Assembly (NCBI GenBank): GCA_964344185.1
Contig: CAYFMN010000009.1
Span: 1 to 64,000 of the forward strand
Source of the DNA: JAJDAT01 sp964344185
Lineage (GTDB): Bacteria > Nitrospinota > Nitrospinia > Nitrospinales > JAJDAT01
Reading direction: 5' to 3'
DNA: 64,000 bases
Position numbers and translations under genes: made by a program. Under the pieces are notes generated by a model. That model worked only from the letters and a program-made list of their open reading frames with translations. It had not been told where the DNA came from and made no database searches. Shown here piece after piece: positions 7,233 through 16,672 of this stretch (position 1 is its first letter; each line of letters opens with the position of its first letter).

Positions 7233-8783
7233 GTGAAAAAAATTTCAACCGCAAAAGAAATGCAAGCCGTTGATTCTTATGCAATTAACGAGTGCGGCAT
7301 TCCTGGCATCGTTTTGATGGAAAATGCGGGCATTCGTTGCGTGGATATCCTCTTAAAACGATTTCCAGACTGCCTTAAGAAAAAAATAACGGTTGTTGTC
7401 GGAAAAGGAAATAACGGGGGCGATGGCTTTGTTATCGCGCGGCATTTGTTTAATAAAGGCGCAAATGTTCAAGTATTATTAATTGGAGAACGTAGTTCAT
7501 TAAAAAACGACGCGCGCGTTAATGCGGACTCGGCGGCAAATATCGGAATTCAGATAAATGAAATTAACGAAACCAATATAAAAAGCTGTCGTCATACTTT
7601 AAATCACAGTCAACTCATAATTGACGCTATTTTTGGCACCGGTTTTAACAAAGCGGCTTCTGGAATTTACGAAAAAATTATCGAAATCGTCAATGAATCA
7701 AAAAAAACTGTCGTCGCTATAGACATCCCTTCTGGAATCGATTCTGACTCGGGACAATTCATTGGTCCCAATATAAACGCCAGCATGACCATTGTATTAG
7801 CATTGTTTAAAAGAAGCCATTGGCTTTTTCCGGCGGCTGACGCTATGGGAGAATTAGAACTGGCAGACATTGGCATACCCCAAAAAGCTATCGATTCGAT
7901 TCCAATTAACGTTAACCTTTTGGAATTGGAAGATATTCAAGCGCAATTTCAAGAACGTCGCGCAAACTCCCACAAAGGAACTTTCGGCCATGTCCTTTTA
8001 GTTGCTGGTTCTTTAGGAAAAAATGGAGCCGGCGGCTTGACTGCTTTAGCTTCGTTAAGGTCGGGAGCCGGATTAGCGACCTTGGCAATGCCGGAAAGTT
8101 GTCAAAAAGTCGCGGAAGCCATTCCATTGGAAGTCATGACAACCGGCCTATCCGAGGCGAAGGAAGGTTTTCTAGGACTTTCTGCAAAACAACAAATTTT
8201 AGACCTATGTAAAGATAAAGCTTCCATTGCAATCGGTCCTGGTATCTCAACCGAAAAGGAAACGGTGGAACTTTTAGAAAACACGATTCCAGAATTAGAT
8301 ATACCCTTGACGCTGGATGCGGATGGTTTAAACTGTCTCGCTCTTTCTTCAAACTTGCTATCGTCTTTAAAACCTGGAACCATTTTGACTCCTCACCCAA
8401 AAGAGATGTCCAGGATATCTGGAATTGATCTCCAAGATATTTTGAACAATCGAATATCGGTCGCATCTGAATTCGCTCAAAAATATTCTGTTAATTTGAT
8501 CTTAAAAGGCGCCCATAGCGTTATTGCTTTGTCAGATGGGGAAGTATTTATTAATCCAACTGGAAATTCTGGTATGGCTACCGCCGGTTCAGGCGATGTC
8601 TTAACAGGAATCATCGCAGGGCTTCTTGCCCAAGGTATGTCCCCAAAATGGGCAACACTCGCCGGATGTTATATACATGGACTTGCTGGAGATCAGTTTT
8701 CTGAGAAACAAAGCAAAACCAATTTAATCGCTGGCGATCTGTTAAGAGAGCTTCCCGACACAATCAAATCGATTTTTCCGTAA
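7233..8783 (+). CDS. nnr: Bifunctional NAD(P)H-hydrate epimerase / ADP-dependent dehydratase
   Basis: The 516-residue two-domain metabolite-repair enzyme has an N-terminal YjeF_N epimerase domain (about 1-215: GIVLMENAG, GKGNNGGDGFV, IDIPSGID). Its C-terminal ribokinase-like dehydratase domain (about 225-510) contains TPHPKE and the phosphate-binding GSGDVLTG. It restores NADH/NADPH from damaged hydrates. The start is GTG at 7233. It begins a plus-strand run in which tsaE follows 3 bases after the stop, the common nnr-tsaE pairing. Confidence 0.95.
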   Translation: MKKISTAKEMQAVDSYAINECGIPGIVLMENAGIRCVDILLKRFPDCLKKKITVVVGKGNNGGDGFVIARHLFNKGANVQVLLIGERSSLKNDARVNADSAANIGIQINEINETNIKSCRHTLNHSQLIIDAIFGTGFNKAASGIYEKIIEIVNESKKTVVAIDIPSGIDSDSGQFIGPNINASMTIVLALFKRSHWLFPAADAMGELELADIGIPQKAIDSIPINVNLLELEDIQAQFQERRANSHKGTFGHVLLVAGSLGKNGAGGLTALASLRSGAGLATLAMPESCQKVAEAIPLEVMTTGLSEAKEGFLGLSAKQQILDLCKDKASIAIGPGISTEKETVELLENTIPELDIPLTLDADGLNCLALSSNLLSSLKPGTILTPHPKEMSRISGIDLQDILNNRISVASEFAQKYSVNLILKGAHSVIALSDGEVFINPTGNSGMATAGSGDVLTGIIAGLLAQGMSPKWATLAGCYIHGLAGDQFSEKQSKTNLIAGDLLRELPDTIKSIFP

Positions 8784-8786
8784 ATA

Positions 8787-9290
8787 ATGGAAATAACCAC
8801 TCAATCTCCCGAAGAAACACAAGCTTTAGGCCGGCAAATCGGGCAAAACCTAACCCCAGGGAACATTGTTTTGCTATTTGGAAACCTTGGGGCGGGGAAA
8901 ACAGCTTTGGTTCAGGGTTTGGCGTTAGGACTGGATATCGATCCTAATTACTATGTCAACAGCCCCACATTTACTATTATCAACCAGTATTCAGCAAAAA
9001 CGCCTATTTATCACATCGACTTGTATCGAATAGAAAACTTTGCTGAAATGGACAATTTGGGGCTTGAAGAAATCGTTTATGGACAAGGAATCGTTATTAT
9101 TGAGTGGGCTGAAAAGTTATTCTTTGAGTCCTCGCGTGAAAAACCTCTTTATTATCCATTAGATAGTCGTCTTGAGATTTCTATCGAAATAAAAGGGGAA
9201 AGTCAACGACTTGTAGGGATTAAAGCTTTAAATATGAAACACATAGAGAATTTGCTTTTTTCTTTACAAAAAAGGCGCCATATGGCATGA
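8787..9290 (+). CDS. tsaE: tRNA t6A biosynthesis ATPase TsaE
   Basis: The 167-residue P-loop protein has Walker A GNLGAGKTALVQGLA (about 32-46), the switch segment NSPTFTIINQY, HIDLYRI and IIEWAEK, all standard for TsaE. With TsaB and TsaD it supports threonylcarbamoylation of A37 in ANN-decoding tRNAs. ATG 8787 follows the nnr stop directly. The C-terminal 30 residues are family-variable. Confidence 0.95.
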   Translation: MEITTQSPEETQALGRQIGQNLTPGNIVLLFGNLGAGKTALVQGLALGLDIDPNYYVNSPTFTIINQYSAKTPIYHIDLYRIENFAEMDNLGLEEIVYGQGIVIIEWAEKLFFESSREKPLYYPLDSRLEISIEIKGESQRLVGIKALNMKHIENLLFSLQKRRHMA

Positions 9291-9330
9291 TCAAAATAGG
9301 TATGGCATTTGCATAGAGAGGATTTTTCCT

Positions 9331-9753
9331 TTGATTGACCATATTAGACGTTTTTTACTTTTAATAGGCGTTTCTTTTATTTGTTTGTGTGGATATTACT
9401 TCTATACAAACTTTTCTCCTGCCGCAATGCCGGTAAAAGTAACTTTAACCCCTTCTGGGGCTGATATAGAAATAGAAAACTTTAAAATCATTCATGAAAA
9501 TTCCGGTAGAAAGGAATGGGAGCTTAAGGCTAAATTGGCTCAAATAAATCACTCCCAAAAATCCACAAATATGAAGGGAGTGAAGGTAGAATATTCAAAG
9601 CAAAATAACCAAAAATTTTGGGTTTCAGCAGATTCAGGACATTTAAATACAGAAACTCAAGATTTTGAGCTAATGGGAAATGTTCACTTCACGGCGGAAT
9701 CCGATAAATTAGCCGAAAAAATTCGAAAAGAACAAAATTCCCAAAACCCTTAA
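9331..9753 (+). CDS. lptC: LPS export protein LptC
   Basis: The 140-residue protein has an N-terminal membrane anchor (about 8-26) and a periplasmic beta-jellyroll segment (NFKIIHENSGRKEWELKAK, then a DFELMGNVHF strand). It starts at TTG 9331. LptC sits on the inner-membrane LptFG complex and hands LPS to LptA. It is shorter than the roughly 190 residues of the E. coli protein and ends in a charged tail right after the strand, so the last strands seem reduced. The downstream lptA and lptB genes confirm the identity. Confidence 0.85.
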   Translation: MIDHIRRFLLLIGVSFICLCGYYFYTNFSPAAMPVKVTLTPSGADIEIENFKIIHENSGRKEWELKAKLAQINHSQKSTNMKGVKVEYSKQNNQKFWVSADSGHLNTETQDFELMGNVHFTAESDKLAEKIRKEQNSQNP

Positions 9754-9776
9754 GCCTAAAAAAACGAAATTTAGTT

Positions 9777-10316
9777 GTGCAAAATTTTTTTAATCTTTCA
9801 GTTATATTTTCCTGTTTACTCATTATATTTCCAGATATTAGCCGCTCGCAGGACTCTATAGTCAATCGCTTGAACCCAGACGAAAAGGGCCCCATAGAAA
9901 TTAACTCTGATCGAATGCGGTCAGAAGATGGCGGAAAAAAAATTATTTTTTCTGGAAAAGTTAAAGGTAAGTGGGGTGACCTTAAGATTGATTCAGATAT
10001 TTTAGAGATTTATAACGATGAAAAGGGCAATCAAACGGATGAAATTATTGCAATCGGGAATGTTGTAATAACGAGAGGCACAAAAAAAGCCAAAGGCGAT
10101 AGAGCGGTATATTTAGACACAGCTCAGAAAATTATACTTACAGGGTCACCAAAAGCCACCGCTTGGGAAGAAAACAACATTATCGAGGGTAAAGAAATGA
10201 TCTTTTTGCTGGATAAAGATCGTTTTGTAGTGAACGAAAGAGTTCGTATGAAGTTTTATCCCAAAAATAAAGATAAAAAGAAAAAGAATTCCAAATCAAG
10301 AACCAATTTAAATTAA
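9777..10316 (+). CDS. lptA: LPS transport periplasmic protein LptA
   Basis: The 179-residue protein has a signal peptide (about 1-24) and an OstA/LptA beta-jellyroll: PIEINSDRMRSEDGGKKIIF, GDLKIDSDILEIY, AIGNVVITRG, and AVYLDTAQKIILTG. LptA oligomerises into the periplasmic LPS bridge. GTG 9777 is the start I prefer because it gives a complete signal peptide. The C-terminus is very basic (K-rich KNKDKKKKNSK). It lies between lptC and lptB in one operon. Confidence 0.93.
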   Translation: MQNFFNLSVIFSCLLIIFPDISRSQDSIVNRLNPDEKGPIEINSDRMRSEDGGKKIIFSGKVKGKWGDLKIDSDILEIYNDEKGNQTDEIIAIGNVVITRGTKKAKGDRAVYLDTAQKIILTGSPKATAWEENNIIEGKEMIFLLDKDRFVVNERVRMKFYPKNKDKKKKNSKSRTNLN

Positions 10317-10340
10317 CTAGGACTCGATAGATTAATAAAC

Positions 10341-11066
10341 GTGATTAATAGTTTACGCGCCCAAGGTCTGGTAAAAGCTTATAGAAAACGCACGGTAGTT
10401 AATAAAATCAACATAGAGGTCAATCGCGGCGAAATAGTAGGATTATTAGGCCCGAACGGAGCGGGCAAAACCACAACCTTTTACATGGTGGTGGGACTTG
10501 TAAGACCAGACTCCGGCAAAGTAATGTTAGACGACGAAGATGTAACCAAGCGTCCGATGTTTCAGCGGGCACGCAAAGGAATCAGCTATTTACCCCAGGA
10601 AGCGTCGGTGTTTAGAAAGTTAACGGTTGAAGAAAACATTGTTGCGGTTTTAGAAGGCCTTAAAATTTCAAGTTTCGAAAGAAAAAAGAAGGCTCGGTCT
10701 CTTTTAAGAGAACTAAACATATTACATATTAAGAACGCAATGGCCTATTCTCTTTCAGGCGGCGAGAGAAGACGGGTGGAGATTAGTCGAGCTTTGGCCA
10801 CCTCCCCTGTTTTTATTTTGTTAGACGAACCGTTTGCAGGAATCGACCCGATTGCAGTTTCCGATATTCAATCAATAATTTCGCATTTAAGGGATAAAGG
10901 AATCGGCGTTTTAATTACCGATCATAATGTTAGAGAAACCCTTAGTATTACTGATCGAGCCTACATCATTAACGGCGGCAAAATTATCGCTTCCGGTTTA
11001 CCAAATGATGTGGCTCAAGACGAAAAAGTAAAAGAAATCTATCTCGGGGATAGATTTTCCCTTTAG
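10341..11066 (+). CDS. lptB: LPS export ABC ATPase LptB
   Basis: The 241-residue ABC ATPase has Walker A GPNGAGKTTT (about 37-46), the Q-loop YLPQEASVF, the signature SLSGGERRRVE, Walker B FILLDEPFAGIDP and the switch DHNVRE. All are diagnostic of LptB. It drives LPS extraction with LptFG. It starts at GTG 10341 and is followed 20 bases later by rpoN, an lptB-rpoN arrangement conserved in many Gram-negatives. Confidence 0.97.
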   Translation: MINSLRAQGLVKAYRKRTVVNKINIEVNRGEIVGLLGPNGAGKTTTFYMVVGLVRPDSGKVMLDDEDVTKRPMFQRARKGISYLPQEASVFRKLTVEENIVAVLEGLKISSFERKKKARSLLRELNILHIKNAMAYSLSGGERRRVEISRALATSPVFILLDEPFAGIDPIAVSDIQSIISHLRDKGIGVLITDHNVRETLSITDRAYIINGGKIIASGLPNDVAQDEKVKEIYLGDRFSL

Positions 11067-11085
11067 GTTTATAGGAGCTTTTTTT

Positions 11086-12552
11086 ATGGCAATGGAGATG
11101 AGATTAAATCTCAAGATGAGTCAGAAGTTAGTTATGACTCCTATGCTTCAACAAGCCATCAAACTACTGCCTTTAGCTAGATTAGAACTTGCTCAACTGG
11201 TGCGTCAGGAAATTATTGAAAATCCAATCCTGGAAGAAATATTTGAAGAAGAGTTGTCCGAAACCGCTACCGAAAACGAGGAAGAAGCAAAAACAGACAC
11301 CCTTCCGGAAGAAAACTTTTCTGTAAACGAACCTGAAAACCCATTGGAAGCAAAAGAAAAAAGCTCAGCAGAAGACGTCGACTGGGACTCTTTAATTCAG
11401 AATAATATTGATCAAGGTTTGTCTAGCGATCAATTTATCGACAACAGCATGGAATCCCCAAGCTTTGAGGCCACATGTAAAAAAGAAATCACTCTAGCCG
11501 ACCATTTAATGTGGCAACTGGGCCTCGCTTTGGATACTGACGAAGAAAAATATATTGGATCTTGTATCATCGGTAATATTCAAAACGACGGTTATTTAAG
11601 AATCGAGCATGAAGAACTGTTAGAAATCTGTCAAGCTCCAGAAGAAGACGTTTTAAGAGTATTATCGGTTGTTCAAACTTTTGACCCAACGGGCGTTGGA
11701 GCGCGTAATTTGCAGGAATGTTTAGCTATTCAGGCTCGTGCATTGCCGGAAAGAAATCCATTAGTCGAAAAATTAATCGAAGGTTATTTAGATCGCTTAG
11801 ACGAAAGACAACTCCCTAAAATTGCAAGCGAGTTAAAATGCAATTTGCCGAAAGTCTTGCAAGCCTTCAAACAAATTCAAGAGTTCGTTCCCAAACCAGG
11901 TCTAATTTTTAGTTCAGAGGGAGCCGACTACGTCTCTCCCGATTTAAAAGTTATAAAAAAGGACGGCGAGTTTGACGTCACCCTCATTGACGGCGAAGTG
12001 CCTAATATCCGAATTAACCCCTATTATCACAATATTTTAAAAAATTCTAAAGAAAGCGAAACCAAGGAGTTTTTAGAAGATAAATATAAATCTGCCGTTT
12101 GGCTAATTAAAAGCATAGATCAAAGAAAACAAACAATTTATAAAGTAGGAAAGAGCTTGGTCAAGTTACAGAAAGAGTTTATGGAAAAAGGACTTTCGTA
12201 TCTTAAGCCTATGGTACTAAAGGAGGTTGCAGACGATATAGGCATGCATGAATCGACGGTCAGTAGAATTACGACTAATAAATACATAGATACGCCACAA
12301 GGTTTATTCGAACTAAAGTTTTTCTTTCATAACGCTATTAAATCCTATATGGGAAATAATCTTTCTTCCATTCGAGTTAAAAACATGATAAAGGAATTGG
12401 TCCAAGAAGAAGATTCAAACAAACCATATACGGACGATCAAATTGTAGAAATATTAGGTAGAAAAAACGCCAAAATAGCTCGCCGAACTGTCACCAAATA
12501 TCGTAAAGAACTTAATATTCCCGCTGCTGGCAAGAGAAAAAGGTTCTTTTAA
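11086..12552 (+). CDS. rpoN: RNA polymerase sigma-54 factor
   Basis: The 488-residue protein has all three sigma-54 regions. The N-terminal activator-interacting Gln/Leu-rich region reads LKMSQKLVMTPMLQQAIKLL (about 8-27). An acidic linker (about 55-115) follows. After the core-binding domain come the HTH (ADDIGMHESTVSRITTNKY) and the RpoN box ARRTVTKYRKE near residue 470, which reads the -24 element. A Shine-Dalgarno-like TAGGAG precedes ATG 11086. The window also contains an NtrC-type activator (32.4 kb) and sigma-54-like sites (31.5 and 58.2 kb). Confidence 0.97.
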   Translation: MAMEMRLNLKMSQKLVMTPMLQQAIKLLPLARLELAQLVRQEIIENPILEEIFEEELSETATENEEEAKTDTLPEENFSVNEPENPLEAKEKSSAEDVDWDSLIQNNIDQGLSSDQFIDNSMESPSFEATCKKEITLADHLMWQLGLALDTDEEKYIGSCIIGNIQNDGYLRIEHEELLEICQAPEEDVLRVLSVVQTFDPTGVGARNLQECLAIQARALPERNPLVEKLIEGYLDRLDERQLPKIASELKCNLPKVLQAFKQIQEFVPKPGLIFSSEGADYVSPDLKVIKKDGEFDVTLIDGEVPNIRINPYYHNILKNSKESETKEFLEDKYKSAVWLIKSIDQRKQTIYKVGKSLVKLQKEFMEKGLSYLKPMVLKEVADDIGMHESTVSRITTNKYIDTPQGLFELKFFFHNAIKSYMGNNLSSIRVKNMIKELVQEEDSNKPYTDDQIVEILGRKNAKIARRTVTKYRKELNIPAAGKRKRFF

Positions 12553-12609
12553 TCTTATTTCTTGCGTTGGACTCTAATTATCTCGATTCACTCTCGCCTG
12601 GAGGAAGGT

Positions 12610-12936
12610 ATGAAATTAACCGTCTCAGGAAGACATTTAGAAATTACCCCTGCAATTCGCGAACGGTTAGACCAAAAATTCGGAAAAACCTTGCAGAATT
12701 TAGAAGATCATACATCCACTCATGTAGTTTTAGGAGCGGAAAAACATTCGCATTGGGTAGAAATCACTTTAAAAACGAAAGGATATTCAATTCATTGTAA
12801 AGAAGAAACAAGCGATATGTATGCGGCTATTGACCGCGCGGTCAATAATATCGAAAAACAACTTAGAAAACATAAGGACAAAGCTCAAAGCAAAAGCAAA
12901 AAACAAGCCGCGTCTTCAAAGGAAGTCATAGACTAA
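12610..12936 (+). CDS. hpf: Ribosome hibernation promoting factor (short HPF)
   Basis: The 108-residue protein starts MKLTVSGRHLEIT and has the beta-alpha-beta-beta-beta-alpha HPF/YfiA pattern. A basic Lys-rich tail and no long C-terminal domain mark it as the short form that works with RMF or YfiA-type partners in gammaproteobacteria. I chose ATG 12610 because it is preceded by GAGGAAGG; an in-frame upstream extension to 12562 lacks similarity. Its place after rpoN is the conserved rpoN-hpf-ptsN order. Confidence 0.94.
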   Translation: MKLTVSGRHLEITPAIRERLDQKFGKTLQNLEDHTSTHVVLGAEKHSHWVEITLKTKGYSIHCKEETSDMYAAIDRAVNNIEKQLRKHKDKAQSKSKKQAASSKEVID

Positions 12937-12997
12937 TACTGCTTCTTATCCAAACGTGAAACTCTAATTTTACCCTTAACTGGCTTTATAAGAACTA

Positions 12998-13462
12998 ATG
13001 AAACTCAGCGAAATTTTAAAAGAAAACTTCATCATCGCAGATTTGAGCTCTCACGATAAAAAGGGAGTATTAACTGAATTAGCTAAATTTCTGGAAGAAA
13101 AAAACGCAATTAAAAGCAAAGATACTCTTTTTGCTTCCCTCATGGAAAGGGAAAGCTTAGGAAGTACAGGAATCGGAGAAAATGTGGCTATCCCCCATGC
13201 AAAATCAGAGGATACAGAACACATCATTACTCTTTTTGGAAGATCCTTAAAAGGAATTGATTTCGATTCGCTAGATCAAAAACCAGTCTATTTTGTTTGT
13301 CTTTTAATCGCGCCCTCAAACTCAACGGGTCTTCATTTGAAAGCATTGGCAAGAATTTCCAGATTATTTAAAAGCCAATCACTAAGAGATGAAATCTTAA
13401 AGGCCGAAAATGTAGATAAAATATATTCTCTCTTAATTGAAGAGGATTCAAAGTTTTCTTAA
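12998..13462 (+). CDS. ptsN: Nitrogen-regulatory PTS protein EIIA-Ntr
   Basis: The 154-residue PTS_EIIA type-2 domain protein has the phosphorylatable His67 in GIGENVAIPHAK. It is a regulator rather than a sugar carrier: in known systems its phosphorylation state controls potassium transport, (p)ppGpp enzymes and sigma-54-related processes. It follows hpf after 61 bases and precedes the enzyme I gene. No HPr (NPr) or rapZ gene lies between, unlike the common rpoN-hpf-ptsN-rapZ-npr order. Confidence 0.95.
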   Translation: MKLSEILKENFIIADLSSHDKKGVLTELAKFLEEKNAIKSKDTLFASLMERESLGSTGIGENVAIPHAKSEDTEHIITLFGRSLKGIDFDSLDQKPVYFVCLLIAPSNSTGLHLKALARISRLFKSQSLRDEILKAENVDKIYSLLIEEDSKFS

Positions 13463-13554
13463 AAGTTTTTTCAGCTATTGTTGGGCGTAAAAAAACGCTT
13501 TTAGGCAACGTCTAATCACTTTCGCAAAAATTTAACCTTTTTCTGAGATAACAA

Positions 13555-15324
13555 GTGTATACAGGTATTCCAGTTTCAAATGGCATTTCTTTTGGTAAGG
13601 TTTATCTTTTGGATAGGTCCAAGGTATGCGTTATTAAGGGAAGGCTTGAGCCTGAAAATGTAGAAAAAGAGACAAAACGATTCATAGAAGCGATTGAAAA
13701 GTCTAAAAACCAACTTTTAGAAATAAAAAATCGAGCAGGGAAAAACGATAACAAATTCGGAATTATATTAGATACCTATTTATTGTTATTAGAAGACGAA
13801 ATTCTTGTCACCGATACCGTAAAAAACATTAAATCTAATTTTGTTAACGCTGAGTACGCCATTAATTTAACCCTGCAAAAATATAAAGTCCTTTTTGAAG
13901 GTATGAACGACGATTATATGAAAGGGAAAAAAGACGACTTGGAGTTAGTGGTCCAAAGGATTTTGAGAAACCTGCTAGGACACGACCAAGAAAGGCTTGA
14001 AGAAATCAATGAACCTGTCGTCCTTATTGCTCACGACCTAAGCCCTTCCGATATGTTAGCCGTGAACAAAGAATTCATAGTCGGTATCGTGACGGAATCG
14101 GGTGGCCGAACTTCTCATGTTGGAATCATCGCTTCGGCTATGGGCATACCCGCAATAGTTGGCGCAAAAAATATTACCTCGGCGGTCAATTCAGGTTCAC
14201 AAATAATCATCGACGCTATTAACGGCAACGTTATTGTAAATCCTTCAGAAGAAGAGAAGGTATCTTATAGAACCAAAAAAGAAAATTACGAAAAATATCA
14301 AAAACAATTATTAGAAAATATTAAATTGCCTTCCATAACAACAGACGGTTACACCGTTCAATTAATGGCAAACATCGAAGGCGATCATAATTTAAAAATG
14401 GTAAAAGAATTCGGCGGCGAAGGCATAGGTCTTTATAGAACCGAATTTATTTATATCGGCAGAAAAAATCTTCCAACCGAAAAAAACCTTTTTGAAAACT
14501 TCAAAAAAGTCGCCGAAGAATCAAAACCATATCCAGTTGTAGTGCGAACCTTAGATGTTGGAGGCGACAAAGCCTTAGATATATTAGACGTTCAAGAAGA
14601 ATTAAACCCAGCTCTGGGACTTAGAGGTATAAGAATGTCTTTAAACTTTCCAGAAATATTTAAGACTCAGTTACGAAGTATTCTTCGAGCAAGCGTCTAT
14701 GGGAATTTACAAATACTCTACCCTATGGTTTCTTCAGTGGAAGAATTACATGAAGCAAATCAAATTTTAGAAGATATAAAACTAGATTTAAGAGAAGAAC
14801 GGATAGAATTTAATTCGGATATCGAAGTTGGAGCTATGATAGAAACGCCTTCTGCCGCTATTTGCATTGAAGAAATATTAAAAATTGTAGATTTTATTAG
14901 CGTCGGAACTAACGATTTAATTCAATATATTTTGGCGGTGGACAGAACTAACGAAACTATAGCTTATTTATATGAGGCGTTTCACCCAGCAATCATAAAA
15001 ACATTAAAGTCTATTTTTGACGCGGCCAATAAGTCAAATAAGAAAGTTAGTATTTGCGGAGAAATGGGCGGAGATCCATTAGCCACTCTATTGCTACTTG
15101 GATTGGGAAAAATAAACCAACTGAGCATGGATCCACACTCTATTCCCAAAATAAAAAAGATAATTAGAAGCGTTGATATGAACGTAGCGCGTGAACTGGC
15201 CGATAAAGTTCTAAAAATGGATTCCGCAAAAGAAATAAGTCGGTACATCAAAGAGGAAATGAAAAATCGGTTTCCGGAAGACTTCAATAGAAACTTAAAC
15301 TATCAAGAAAAACTTTATGCCTGA
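13555..15324 (+). CDS. ptsP: PEP--protein phosphotransferase (enzyme I)
   Basis: The 589-residue enzyme I has its phospho-His domain with His188 in GGRTSHVGIIA, then the PEP-utiliser TIM barrel with GIGLYRTEF, MIETPSA, SVGTNDLIQY and catalytic Cys in SICGEMGG. There is no N-terminal GAF domain, so the architecture is ptsI-like; the position next to ptsN argues for service in the regulatory PTS. The start is GTG 13555. It needs an HPr/NPr partner, which is not in this window. Confidence 0.93.
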   Translation: MYTGIPVSNGISFGKVYLLDRSKVCVIKGRLEPENVEKETKRFIEAIEKSKNQLLEIKNRAGKNDNKFGIILDTYLLLLEDEILVTDTVKNIKSNFVNAEYAINLTLQKYKVLFEGMNDDYMKGKKDDLELVVQRILRNLLGHDQERLEEINEPVVLIAHDLSPSDMLAVNKEFIVGIVTESGGRTSHVGIIASAMGIPAIVGAKNITSAVNSGSQIIIDAINGNVIVNPSEEEKVSYRTKKENYEKYQKQLLENIKLPSITTDGYTVQLMANIEGDHNLKMVKEFGGEGIGLYRTEFIYIGRKNLPTEKNLFENFKKVAEESKPYPVVVRTLDVGGDKALDILDVQEELNPALGLRGIRMSLNFPEIFKTQLRSILRASVYGNLQILYPMVSSVEELHEANQILEDIKLDLREERIEFNSDIEVGAMIETPSAAICIEEILKIVDFISVGTNDLIQYILAVDRTNETIAYLYEAFHPAIIKTLKSIFDAANKSNKKVSICGEMGGDPLATLLLLGLGKINQLSMDPHSIPKIKKIIRSVDMNVARELADKVLKMDSAKEISRYIKEEMKNRFPEDFNRNLNYQEKLYA

Positions 15325-15438
15325 AGAACGAACTAATAAATCAAAAAAAATTCAGCTCGTTAAAAGTCTTATTCCTAAAATTGAGAATTCTTAATTTTTA
15401 AATAGATAATTATTCACTTCACTACTGAGAGATTTAAT

Positions 15439-16599
15439 ATGAGTAATGGAAACTTTTTATTTACGTCCGAGTCGGTTTCCGAAGGACATCCTGATAAAAT
15501 AGCGGATCAAATATCCGACGCCGTTTTAGACTCCATTCTGGCAAAAGACAAGCACGCGCGCGTAGCCTGCGAAACCATGGTCAAAACTGGATTCGCCCTG
15601 GTTGCGGGAGAAATCACAACTTCCTGTTATGTAGAAGTTCCCGAAATAGTGCGCAATACTATAAAAGAAATTGGATATACAAGCTCCGATATGGGATTCG
15701 ATTATGAAACTTGCGGAGTCATGACCGCTTTTGATAAACAATCACCCGATATCGCTCAGGGTGTCGACGACGATAAACATGAGCAAGGAGCCGGCGACCA
15801 AGGCATGATGTTTGGCTATGCGTCTAACGAAACCAAAGAACTTATGCCAATGCCAATATTAGTCGCTCATCAACTTACTCGTCGGTTAGCAGAAGTTAGA
15901 AAGAATGGCAAACTTCCTTATTTAAGACCGGACAGCAAATCTCAAGTTTCTGTCAGGTATGAAAATGGCAAACCTACTTCAATTGAAACTGTTGTCATAT
16001 CTTCTCAACACGACGCAAAAGTTGGGAATAAAAGGCTTCGAGATGAAATCACAAAACAAGTTATTCTAGAAACTATCCCAGAAAATCTCCGCGCTAAAAA
16101 AATGAAGATCCACATAAATCCTACAGGCAAATTCATCATCGGAGGACCTCAAGGAGATTGCGGTCTAACGGGACGCAAAATCATCGTAGATACTTACGGG
16201 GGTTTTGGTAGACACGGCGGCGGCGCCTTCTCTGGCAAAGATCCTTCCAAGGTGGATCGTTCCGCTTGCTACATGGCCCGGTACATCGCTAAAAACCTGG
16301 TAGCCGCAAAAACTGCCGACCGTTGCGAAGTCCAATTAGCCTATGCAATCGGGGTAGCGGAACCTGTGTCTGTTTTAGTGGACACCTTTGGCACAAACAA
16401 AATCGATCCAGCAAAATACGAGGGGTTGGTGCGCAACCATTTTGATTTAAAACCTGCGGGTATTGTAAGTTCCCTAGACCTTAAAAAGCCTAAGTATCGA
16501 CAAACTGCCGCCTACGGTCATTTTGGTAGAAACGAAAAAGGGTTTACGTGGGAAAAGACTGATAAGGCAAGGGCAATCAAAAAAGCCGCTGGTCTTTAA
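15439..16599 (+). CDS. metK: S-adenosylmethionine synthase
   Basis: The 386-residue enzyme has the typical MetK signatures: FTSESVSEGHPDKIADQISD at the N-terminus, GAGDQGMMFGYA near 115-126, the P-loop-like GGGAFSGKDPSKVDRSA near 262-278, and the C-terminal TAAYGHFGR. It makes SAM from methionine and ATP. ATG 15439 follows GAGAGATT. The 114-bp gap upstream holds an A/T-rich quasi-palindrome but is too short for a known SAM riboswitch. A strong terminator follows the gene. Confidence 0.98.
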   Translation: MSNGNFLFTSESVSEGHPDKIADQISDAVLDSILAKDKHARVACETMVKTGFALVAGEITTSCYVEVPEIVRNTIKEIGYTSSDMGFDYETCGVMTAFDKQSPDIAQGVDDDKHEQGAGDQGMMFGYASNETKELMPMPILVAHQLTRRLAEVRKNGKLPYLRPDSKSQVSVRYENGKPTSIETVVISSQHDAKVGNKRLRDEITKQVILETIPENLRAKKMKIHINPTGKFIIGGPQGDCGLTGRKIIVDTYGGFGRHGGGAFSGKDPSKVDRSACYMARYIAKNLVAAKTADRCEVQLAYAIGVAEPVSVLVDTFGTNKIDPAKYEGLVRNHFDLKPAGIVSSLDLKKPKYRQTAAYGHFGRNEKGFTWEKTDKARAIKKAAGL

Positions 16600-16615
16600 T
16601 TAATATTGAATTTTC

Positions 16616-16653
16616 AAACTAGCTAGCTTTTTTTAAAAGTTAGCTAGTTTTTG
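16616..16653 (+). terminator. Intrinsic terminator after metK
   Basis: The arms AACTAGCTA (16617-16625) and TAGCTAGTT (16641-16649) pair perfectly. The stem extends inward with C-G and A-T pairs, and a T-run follows to 16653. This ends the long nnr-to-metK run and separates it from the convergent hicBA pair. Confidence 0.85.
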
Positions 16654-16672
16654 TTTCCAAATTCTTCTTTAA

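Noticed and set aside
15325..15438. Possible SAM riboswitch upstream of metK
   Set aside because: Only 114 bases are available, with an A/T-rich quasi-palindrome and no SAM-I/II-like elements.
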